Shown piece by piece: positions 1 through 5,160 of a stretch of 8,383 bases of DNA (its first letter is position 1; every line of letters begins with the position of its first letter). The stretch is from Galactobacter sp. (GTDB lineage Bacteria > Actinomycetota > Actinomycetes > Actinomycetales > Micrococcaceae), in NCBI GenBank assembly GCA_022712075.1, contig JALAHE010000378.1:1-8383 (forward strand), read 5' to 3'. Below the pieces are notes generated by a model that saw nothing but the letters and a program-made list of their open reading frames with translations, ran no database searches and was not told the origin of the DNA. A program made the translations under genes and the position numbers.

Positions 1-2
1 AG

Positions 3-557
3 ATCAACAGCGGAGACGACGAGAAGCGCAGCTTCCTGCCGCTCGTGGTGGGGTTGATCGCGCTCGCCTTGGTGGTGGGGTTGGTCGTCTACATCTCGCT
101 CGCCAACGGCGGCGAGGAGAAGAACGAGCCGGCCGCCCCGCGGGCGATCGCCGGGTACAGCTACTCCCAGGTGCTCTCGCGTGAGGAGGCCCAGGCCGTG
201 GGGATGTTCGACGCCGGGGCGCTGGGTTCAGGAACCTCCCTCACCCTGGAGCGGACCGATTGGCCCGGTGTGGTGGATGCCGTCGAGATCGCCGCGGCTT
301 CCTGGGGCGACGGCGCTGACCAGGCGGCGCTGAGGGCAGCCACCGCGGTGGTGGAGCGGGGGAACGTCCTCGACAACGAGCTCATCGACAACGGCCACCC
401 GCGCACGCAGCTGCCGTCCATGAGCATCGAGGCCACGCGCGCCCAGTGGGAGGCGACCTTGGCCGTGCTGAAGGAGGCCCAGCCGCGCGTTGGCTCCGAC
501 GCGCAGCCGGCGCTGGGGCGGGCCATGGCCTCGATCGAGGCGCAGTTGAAGCGGTAG
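3..557 (+). CDS. Single-pass membrane protein, 3' part (5' end outside window)
   Basis: The reading frame is open from base 3 to the TAG at 555-557. A GTG at 45 could start it, but the hydrophobic run begins right there and no Shine-Dalgarno precedes it. The in-frame upstream codons (INSGDDEKRSFLPL) look like a normal charged cytoplasmic lead, so the true start probably lies left of the window. Just after this lead comes one membrane helix of about 20 residues (VVGLIALALVVGLVVYISLA). A soluble tail of about 150 residues follows, rich in Ala, Glu and Asp, which I place outside the cell by the positive-inside rule (KR before the helix). I see no catalytic motif, no lipobox and no cysteines, and I do not recognise the family. 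It could be the anchor of a multi-gene membrane system whose other genes are to the left. The gene is certain in outline; the function is unknown. Confidence 0.72.
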   Translation: MNSGDDEKRSFLPLVVGLIALALVVGLVVYISLANGGEEKNEPAAPRAIAGYSYSQVLSREEAQAVGMFDAGALGSGTSLTLERTDWPGVVDAVEIAAASWGDGADQAALRAATAVVERGNVLDNELIDNGHPRTQLPSMSIEATRAQWEATLAVLKEAQPRVGSDAQPALGRAMASIEAQLKR

Positions 558-694
558 CCGCCGCAAATGAGGCCCAACACGGATGCCGTCATGCGGCTTT
601 GATTGGAGAGGTGAGGGCCTCGTCATAGAACAGCGCTTGGAACTCGACAGTGCCTGACGCCTAACGTGCGCTGCTCCGCGATCTCCTTTTTTGG
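558..694. other. Intergenic region before the HEPN gene: weak hairpins and possible promoter
   Basis: GAGGCCC (569-575) pairs with GGGCCTC (615-621). Inside that, GCCGCA (560-565) can pair with TGCGGC (592-597), followed by TTTGATT, which could be a weak terminator for the membrane-protein gene. A possible promoter for the next gene is TTGGAA (637-642) and TAACGT (662-667), but the 19-base spacer is long. None of these is strong. Confidence 0.25.
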
Positions 695-2119
695 ATGACT
701 GTATGTGCCACCATCGGGGGCATGATCAGAGACATTGTCAAAAAGTTGGTCGATGGCACACCCATCTCGGTGCTGGTCCTCCCAGTACACGAGAGTTCCC
801 AGGTGCGTCAGGCGATGCTCTCCGTGGACAAAGGTGGGGCGATCTGGCTTGAAGTCGGTTTCGATGGGCCAGTTCCGGGCAGTTCCTCGTCAGGAATCTC
901 GACTGGGTTGCTCGGAGGTGCCGGGCGGAAGGACCTTATCTGTGAGGCGACCAACGGATCAGAACTTGGACTGATGGGTGTGAGACGACATCGTTACCGA
1001 AGCTCGGGGGCAAACGACCACTGGTGGGAGACGCTATCGGTGGATAATGTCCTTTTTGGAGACGGTGACGTTGCTGAGTTTCGTGGTAGCAATGCGAGGG
1101 TCGGGGAAAGCGCCGTCGACGGGCTCGAGCCGTGGTTACCAGGTGCATTCTGGGAGAGTGAACATCGTTGGAATGAAGATGGCACCGCGTCAGGTGTGAA
1201 CATTAGCCTAGATGAGACCGTGACGGGTTCGTTCGAACATGATGGGTTCGAAGTTACCGTGGGAAGGTCGTGGGAAGCGGACTACACCTATTCCTCAAGA
1301 CGAAGCTCGAGGACTGGGCATCGATTCGGTTTCGTGCGTACGGAAGCCGTCGATCCCAGGTCCTTTTCGGACCACTTCGTGATTCACTCGCGCGTCGCCG
1401 AACTTGTCAGCGTGGTGGCGCAAACGCGTTGTTCGTGGCACTCGCACAAAATTTCGGGCGGCGCCACGCGAGGTGAGGAAGCGGACCACGCGAGCCAGAG
1501 AGAATTTCCAGTGCACCTCGTGAGCCGCGACACGCTTGCCGGGCAACTAGCACCGGAACCGGACATCGAACACAGGCCTCTGGCTCGATTTGAAGCGATC
1601 GGAATCGAAGGCCTCGACCAATGGCTCCGCAGCTATGCCAAGTGGGCAAGAGTGATTTCGCCGGTGGTTCGCGACGTTCAGGTAGGCATCCGATCTCGCG
1701 ACGAGAGGGTTGTCTCGCTTGGTATTGCGTTGGACACCGCAGGCGCGATACTAAATCCGGTTGGAGGGGATTTCGATGGCCTGAATCTAGGTGGAACCGC
1801 CCAGAACATATATAGGGCTGTTCATCACGGGGTTCTGGGGGACTGGTTCGATGAACCCGATCTGCTTCGAGTCGTCCGCGGAGTTGCCCGAACATATAAC
1901 AAAGTGAAGCACTTTAAAGAGGGCGAGGTCCCGACGCCCCTTCAGAAGTATGTGTGCGAGGAATTTCTGGCCGTTGGTTCGAGACACTTCGTTCTAAGCC
2001 TTGCTTCGCGTGATCTTGATTTTGATCCAATGCACGCTGTGGCACGTCAAGTCGAATGGATAAGAGGACTCGGAACGCCGGGTTGGTTCGACGACGACGG
2101 GAAATGGCTCGGGGACTAG
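695..2119 (+). CDS. ApeA-like HEPN-domain protein, candidate anti-phage abortive-infection RNase
   Basis: A 474-aa soluble protein with no signal peptide or membrane helix. Residues about 35-255 are beta-rich and match the pattern I know from the ApeA N-terminal domain: a 'hydrophobic strand, Asp-Lys-Gly, IWLEV' opening (41-54), a 'CEATNGSELGL' strand pair (83-93), then GLEPWLPGAFW (143-153). Residues about 295-455 look alpha-helical and carry R399-T-Y-N-K-V-K-H406, an R-x6-H motif of the kind that forms the HEPN ribonuclease active site. ApeA proteins are single-gene defence factors thought to cut RNA and stop growth on phage infection; the role here is inferred. Start: ATG 695 has no clear ribosome-binding site. 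ATG 722 (MIRDIVKKL) is an in-frame alternative, with a GGGGG run that is too close. GC content is clearly lower than in the neighbours, suggesting horizontal gain. No partner gene, integrase or transposase is next to it. The downstream regulator is convergent, so the gene is monocistronic. Confidence 0.68.
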   Translation: MTVCATIGGMIRDIVKKLVDGTPISVLVLPVHESSQVRQAMLSVDKGGAIWLEVGFDGPVPGSSSSGISTGLLGGAGRKDLICEATNGSELGLMGVRRHRYRSSGANDHWWETLSVDNVLFGDGDVAEFRGSNARVGESAVDGLEPWLPGAFWESEHRWNEDGTASGVNISLDETVTGSFEHDGFEVTVGRSWEADYTYSSRRSSRTGHRFGFVRTEAVDPRSFSDHFVIHSRVAELVSVVAQTRCSWHSHKISGGATRGEEADHASQREFPVHLVSRDTLAGQLAPEPDIEHRPLARFEAIGIEGLDQWLRSYAKWARVISPVVRDVQVGIRSRDERVVSLGIALDTAGAILNPVGGDFDGLNLGGTAQNIYRAVHHGVLGDWFDEPDLLRVVRGVARTYNKVKHFKEGEVPTPLQKYVCEEFLAVGSRHFVLSLASRDLDFDPMHAVARQVEWIRGLGTPGWFDDDGKWLGD

Positions 2120-2146
2120 CCGGGCGAAGAATGGCGTGGTGTGACC

Positions 2147-2614
2147 TTATCCCTCAAGCGGGCGCAGGGACTTGACGACCTTCATGGGGAACTTGCTGGA
2201 GACTTTCTGGATGCCGGGCATGGCGAGCAAGGTCCCGGAGAGGAACTTCTCGTAGGTGGGCAGGTCCTCCACTGCAACGCGGGCGAAGTAGTCCGGCTGA
2301 CCGAAGAGGCGGTAGACCTCGAGGACCTCGTCGTAGCCGGCCATCGTCTGCTCGAAGCGCTCGACCGTGGCGGCCGAGAAGTCGGTGAGCTCGATGTCGA
2401 GGATGACCTCAAACGAGGTCTTGTCCGCGCTGGGGCTGATGAGGGCCTCGTAACCCAGCAGCACGCCGTCGTGCTCCAACTTCTGCACGCGGCGCAGGCA
2501 CGGCCCCGGCGTCAGGCCCACGCGATCGGCGAGGGCGACGTTGGAGATCCGTGCGTCCACGCGCAGGGTCTCGATAATTGCGCGATCAATTCTGTCCACA
2601 CTCAATCGTTGCAC
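2147..2614 (-). CDS. Lrp/AsnC family transcriptional regulator
   Basis: A 155-aa protein when started at GTG 2614, a normal size for this family. Residues 7-55 form the winged helix-turn-helix (DRIDRAIIETL, then ISNVALADRVGLTPGPCLRRVQ as recognition region). Residues about 68-142 form the RAM ligand-binding and oligomerisation domain, with GQPDYF (105-110) matching the family G-x-x-D-Y loop that lies near the effector site. Lrp/AsnC proteins bind DNA as octamers or dimers and usually sense amino acids; the ligand here is not evident. The frame is open to 2689, but the extra N-terminal residues (cysteine-rich, no family match) are unlikely to be translated. TTG 2605 and GTG 2599 are also possible starts. 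The gene is convergent with the HEPN gene (27 bases between stops) and divergent from the DUF1905 gene, so the shared region 2615-2829 is the natural place for autoregulation. Confidence 0.9.
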   Translation of the reverse strand: MQRLSVDRIDRAIIETLRVDARISNVALADRVGLTPGPCLRRVQKLEHDGVLLGYEALISPSADKTSFEVILDIELTDFSAATVERFEQTMAGYDEVLEVYRLFGQPDYFARVAVEDLPTYEKFLSGTLLAMPGIQKVSSKFPMKVVKSLRPLEG

Positions 2615-2617
2615 GAA

Positions 2618-2634
2618 GGCCCGCCCTGCGGGCC
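2618..2634 (-). repeat. 7-bp hairpin at the start of the Lrp/AsnC gene
   Basis: GGCCCGC (2618-2624) and GCGGGCC (2628-2634) are perfect inverted repeats around a 3-base loop. On the coding (minus) strand the hairpin ends three bases before the chosen GTG start and covers the place where a Shine-Dalgarno would sit (AGGGCGG). It could mask ribosome binding or be an operator half-site pair; with GC-rich DNA, chance is also possible. Confidence 0.4.
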
Positions 2635-2693
2635 ACAGACAGCATCCGATTGCGCAGGTTTTGGGGCACAATATGGTGGTATCAAACACGTCG

Positions 2694-2748
2694 AACGGCG
2701 TGCTGTGGTCAGGGCGGAGTGTAGGCCCCCTGACGGCAGCACGCCGTT
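2694..2748. repeat. Long two-part inverted repeat between divergent genes
   Basis: AACGGCGTGCTG (2694-2705) pairs perfectly with CAGCACGCCGTT (2737-2748). After a 2x2 internal mismatch, GTCAGGG (2708-2714) pairs perfectly with CCCTGAC (2728-2734), and GG/CC (2716-2717, 2726-2727) can extend it past one bulged C. The total is 19 to 21 pairs with a small loop. It lies between the Lrp/AsnC regulator and the DUF1905 gene. A short T-rich stretch (TTTGTCGTTT) follows on the plus strand, but no plus-strand gene ends nearby, so a terminator is not the obvious reading. A leader RNA structure or a regulator operator is possible. Confidence 0.6.
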
Positions 2749-2829
2749 TGTCGTTTCCGCCCGGGCAAGGGGCTGCTCAGGGAACGAGGAGTACGCTGGC
2801 GGCACCGCACACGAGCCAAGGGGGATGCC

Positions 2830-3117
2830 GTGGCCTTCGAGTCCCAGGACCTGGACATCACGTTTGACGCGCCGATCGGCGTTCAGATCAAGGGCGAGAC
2901 CTGGTCCTGCGTGGAGCTGCCCGGCTCGCAGGAGATCTTCGGGACGGGCAAGTCGGTCAAGGTTGAGGGGACCGTTGACGGGCTGCCGCTCACCAGTGCG
3001 TTCATGCCCACGGGTAGCGGCGGGCACATGGTGTCCCTCTCCGCCAAGCTGCGCAAGGCGCTCGGCAAGGACGTCGGGGACACCGTGACGATCCGCCTCA
3101 AGCGGCGGCTGAGCTAG
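2830..3117 (+). CDS. DUF1905 domain-containing protein
   Basis: A 95-aa small soluble protein. It shows the layout I know from DUF1905: an opening strand (LDITFDAPIGVQIK, 8-21), 'WSCVELP' (25-31), a 'GTGKSVKVEGTVDGLPLTSAFMP' strand pair (38-60), 'GGHMVSLSAKLRKALG' (64-79) and the closing 'VGDTVTIRLKRR' (82-93). These small beta-barrel proteins are widespread in actinobacteria and soil bacteria, sometimes fused to a YdeI/OmdA-like domain; their biochemical role is not established. Start: GTG 2830 is preceded by AAGGGGGA at 2818-2825, a good Shine-Dalgarno at short spacing. An overlapping ATG at 2825 is in another frame. The gene is first in a two-gene unit with the 68-aa membrane peptide, whose Shine-Dalgarno overlaps this gene's stop codon. 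Confidence 0.85.
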   Translation: MAFESQDLDITFDAPIGVQIKGETWSCVELPGSQEIFGTGKSVKVEGTVDGLPLTSAFMPTGSGGHMVSLSAKLRKALGKDVGDTVTIRLKRRLS

Positions 3118-3125
3118 GAGGAAGC

Positions 3126-3332
3126 ATGTACTTCGGAACGTTGCTCATGGTGCTGGTCTCGGTGCTGGCGTTGACGTTGCTGGTGTTCATCGTGGTGTTG
3201 ATCGTGAGGGCATCGAGCCGCCGTCGCGCGGGCACGGGGCAGCGCCCGGCCTCCGACGAGGAGGTTCTGTTGATGCAGCAACAGCAGTTCAACCAGAACC
3301 TGCTAAACCCGCCCCCGCCTCCGCAGCCGTAA
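3126..3332 (+). CDS. Small single-helix membrane protein with Pro/Gln tail
   Basis: A 68-aa protein. Residues about 4-28 are one hydrophobic helix (GTLLMVLVSVLALTLLVFIV and onward), followed at once by RASSRRR, which puts the C-terminus in the cytoplasm. The tail has an acidic patch (DEE, 44-46), a QQQQ run (51-54) and ends in PPPPPQP. I do not recognise a family. The start is well supported: AGGAGGAA at 3116-3123 overlaps the stop of the DUF1905 gene and sits two bases before ATG 3126, so the two genes are translationally linked. A hairpin terminator candidate begins about 18 bases after the stop. Short helix-plus-tail proteins often anchor or tune larger membrane complexes, but no partner is visible here. 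Confidence 0.78.
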   Translation: MYFGTLLMVLVSVLALTLLVFIVVLIVRASSRRRAGTGQRPASDEEVLLMQQQQFNQNLLNPPPPPQP

Positions 3333-3349
3333 CCACCGCCGCCGGTCGC

Positions 3350-3388
3350 CAGCGGTTTGCTGTACCGAGAACGGCGAGCAAACCGTTG
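3350..3388 (+). terminator. Hairpin terminator candidate of the DUF1905 unit
   Basis: CGGTTTGCT (3353-3361) pairs perfectly with AGCAAACCG (3377-3385), extended outward by G-T, A-T and C-G pairs to 12. Inside, CCG/CGG closes an AGAA loop. It starts about 18 bases after the stop at 3332. It is followed by only TTG, so the T-tract is poor, as is common in actinobacteria. Confidence 0.55.
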
Positions 3389-3459
3389 TGCGTCCAGGAA
3401 ACCGCGCCCGGCCCGCGAACCCGGCCACGCGCTGTCGGGCACTCCCAAAGCCCCTCACG

Positions 3460-3522
3460 AAAAACCGCGCCCTCCTGCACAAAACGCGTCCTCGAGGAAG
3501 CGTTTTGTTCAGGAGGGCGCGG
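3460..3522 (-). terminator. 58-base near-perfect palindrome, probable gnd terminator
   Basis: CCGCGCCCTCCTG (3465-3477) pairs with CAGGAGGGCGCGG (3510-3522). ACAAAACGC (3479-3487) pairs with GCGTTTTGT (3500-3508). The centre TCCTCGAGGA (3489-3498) is itself a palindrome. In all, 27 of 29 opposed positions match. On the minus strand it is followed at once by TTTTT (3464-3460), as in a Rho-independent terminator, and it lies downstream of gnd. No T-tract follows on the plus strand. Confidence 0.7.
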
Positions 3523-3532
3523 AAAACGCGGA

Positions 3533-3546
3533 GCTCGGCCCCGAGC
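3533..3546. repeat. Short GC-rich hairpin
   Basis: GCTCGG (3533-3538) and CCGAGC (3541-3546) are perfect inverted repeats around two bases, more likely a 5-bp stem with a 4-base loop. It sits between the two larger gnd-side hairpins. No independent role is evident. Confidence 0.35.
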
Positions 3547-3554
3547 AGAGCAAA

Positions 3555-3617
3555 GGCTCCACGATTCCGGCCAAAACCCCCGCCGAAAGCGGCGAGTTTG
3601 TCCGAAAACGTGGAGCC
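3555..3617 (-). terminator. Composite hairpin just after gnd, likely terminator
   Basis: The outer arms GGCTCCACG (3555-3563) and CGTGGAGCC (3609-3617) pair perfectly. Within them, CGCCG (3581-3585) and CGGCG (3590-3594) form a tight stem with a 4-base loop. On the minus strand this inner stem is followed by GGGGTTTT, an intrinsic-terminator pattern, about 45 bases after the gnd stop. It would act before the larger palindrome at 3460-3522, giving tandem termination. Confidence 0.55.
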
Positions 3618-3638
3618 CAAGCCCCAGCCAAGAAAGCG

Positions 3639-5099
3639 TCAGTGCGTGGACGGCTCCTGGGCCACCTCGGTGCGGTCGCCGCTCCACAGCGTGTGGAAGG
3701 TGCCCGGCTTGTCGACGCGCTTGTAGGTGTGGGCGCCGAAGAAGTCGCGCTGGCCCTGGACCAGGGCGGCCGGCAGGCGGTCGGAGCGCAGGCCGTCGTA
3801 GTAGGCGAGCGAGGAGGAGAACGCCGGGGCGGGGATGCCCTGGCCAGCGGCCTGGATGACCACGCGGCGCCACGCGTCCTGCGCGGACTCGAGGTGCTCG
3901 CGGAAGTACGGAGCCAGCAGCAGGGCCGGCAGCTCCGGCTCGGCGGCGTAGGCCTTCGCGATGGTGTCGAGGAACTGGGCGCGGATGATGCAGCCGGCGC
4001 GCCAGATGCGGGCGATCTCGCCCTTCTTGATGTCCCAGTCGTACTTGGCCGCGCCCGCGACGATCTCGTCGAAGCCCTGCGAGTACGCCACGATCTTCGA
4101 GGCGAACAGCGCCTGGCGCACGTCCTCGATGAACGCGTCTGCGTCGTCGACGGCCACGGCGGACGGGCCGGCCAGGCCCTTGGCAGCGGAACGCTGGCCG
4201 GCGGCGGAGGAAAGCGAGCGCGCGAACACGGCCTCGGCGATGCCGGTCACGGGCACGCCCAGGTCAAGCGCGTTCTGCACGGTCCAGGCGCCGGTGCCCT
4301 TGGCGCCTGCCTGGTCGAGGATGACGTCGACGAGCGGCAGGTCCGTCTCGGCGTCCACCTGGCGCAGCACCTCGGCGGTGATCTCGATCAGGTAGGAGGA
4401 GAGCTCGCCCTCGTTCCACACGGAGAACACGTCGGCGATCTCGGCGGGGGTCTTGCCCGTGCCGCGGCGGATCAGATCGTAGGCCTCGGCGATGAGCTGC
4501 ATGTCGGCGTACTCGATGCCGTTGTGAACCATCTTCACGAAGTGGCCGGCGCCGTCGGTGCCGACGTGCGTGACGCACGCGGTGCCGTCCTCGGCGCGCG
4601 CGGCGATGGACTCGAGGATCGGGCCGAGCGTCTCGTAGGAGCGCACGGAGCCGCCGGGCATGATGGACGGGCCGTTGAGCGCGCCCTCCTCGCCACCGGA
4701 GATGCCGGTGCCCACGAAGTGGATGCCGGTCTCGCGGATGCGGGCCTCGCGCTCGATCGTGTCGTGGAAGTTGGCGTTGCCGCCGTCCACGATGATGTCA
4801 CCGGGCTCGAACACGGAGAGCAGCTCGTCGATGACGGCGTCGGTGCCCTTGCCTGCCTGGACCATGATGATGGCGGTGCGCGGGGTGGAGAGGGACGCGG
4901 CGAACTCCTCGTAGGAGAACGCGGGCACAAACCCGGCCTCGGGATGGGCGGAGACCAGCTCGTCGGTGCGGTAGCGCGAGCGGTTGAATACCGCCACGGT
5001 GTTGCCCTCGCGGGAGGCCAGGTTGCGGGCCAGGTTGGAGCCCATGACGGCCAGGCCGACCACGCCGATGTTGGCGCTTGCCTGCTGGTTCTCAGACAT
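3639..5099 (-). CDS. gnd: 6-phosphogluconate dehydrogenase, decarboxylating (NADP+)
   Basis: A 486-aa cytoplasmic enzyme of the oxidative pentose phosphate pathway. It oxidises and decarboxylates 6-phosphogluconate to ribulose 5-phosphate, CO2 and NADPH. The N-terminal Rossmann domain shows GVVGLAVMGSNLARNLA (12-28) and FNRSR (38-42), whose Arg fits NADP+ rather than NAD+ use. The substrate region follows: VDGGNANFHDT (104-114), GTGISGGEEGALNGPSIMPGG (130-150) and HFVKMVHNGIEYADMQ (186-201) with the catalytic Lys189. The family signature is DQAGAKGTGAWT (262-273). The C-terminus ends in the conserved QRDFFGAHTYKR and FHTLW. All key residues are present and the length is usual for the family. 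ATG 5099 is preceded by AAGGA at good spacing; the frame stays open further upstream but that part overlaps the preceding gene and has no homology pattern. It is last in a probable rlmH-dehydrogenase-gnd operon, 59 bases after the previous stop. Confidence 0.97.
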   Translation of the reverse strand: MSENQQASANIGVVGLAVMGSNLARNLASREGNTVAVFNRSRYRTDELVSAHPEAGFVPAFSYEEFAASLSTPRTAIIMVQAGKGTDAVIDELLSVFEPGDIIVDGGNANFHDTIEREARIRETGIHFVGTGISGGEEGALNGPSIMPGGSVRSYETLGPILESIAARAEDGTACVTHVGTDGAGHFVKMVHNGIEYADMQLIAEAYDLIRRGTGKTPAEIADVFSVWNEGELSSYLIEITAEVLRQVDAETDLPLVDVILDQAGAKGTGAWTVQNALDLGVPVTGIAEAVFARSLSSAAGQRSAAKGLAGPSAVAVDDADAFIEDVRQALFASKIVAYSQGFDEIVAGAAKYDWDIKKGEIARIWRAGCIIRAQFLDTIAKAYAAEPELPALLLAPYFREHLESAQDAWRRVVIQAAGQGIPAPAFSSSLAYYDGLRSDRLPAALVQGQRDFFGAHTYKRVDKPGTFHTLWSGDRTEVAQEPSTH

Positions 5100-5113
5100 G
5101 TTGTTCCTTCTCT

Positions 5114-5160
5114 CGCGGCGTTCGGCCGCGTTCTGTGCTCGAGGACCGAAGCCGGTCCTC
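5114..5160 (-). repeat. Two hairpins between the dehydrogenase and gnd
   Basis: GAGGACCG (5141-5148) and CGGTCCTC (5153-5160) form an 8-bp perfect stem with a 4-base loop, starting inside the dehydrogenase stop codon. CGCGGC (5114-5119) and GCCGCG (5125-5130) form a second, 6-bp stem just ahead of the gnd Shine-Dalgarno. Neither has a T-tract. They could be an RNA processing or partial termination signal that sets gnd level relative to upstream genes, or a mask of the gnd leader. Confidence 0.5.

Larger units (their letters stand above)
3333..3638. other. Convergent intergenic region with four hairpins
   Basis: This gene-free stretch separates the plus-strand DUF1905 unit from minus-strand gnd. 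Open frames cross it on both strands, but they are low-complexity Arg/Pro/Gly readings or antisense to gnd and have no start signals. What it holds is four inverted repeats (3350-3388, 3460-3522, 3533-3546, 3555-3617), all described separately, which best fit terminators for the two converging transcripts. Confidence 0.7.

Noticed and set aside
558..2146. Insertion sequence, prophage edge or attachment site around the HEPN gene
   Set aside because: No transposase, integrase, terminal inverted repeats, target-site duplication or tRNA was seen at either edge.
2615..2689. N-terminal extension of the Lrp/AsnC protein to a start at 2689
   Set aside because: The extra residues lack family similarity and would cover the hairpin and promoter region; the family begins close to the DRIDRAI segment.
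2141..3088. Plus-strand open frame across the Lrp/AsnC gene and DUF1905 gene
   Set aside because: It overlaps two recognisable genes in other frames, turns into Arg/Ser/Pro text at the end and has no ribosome-binding site.
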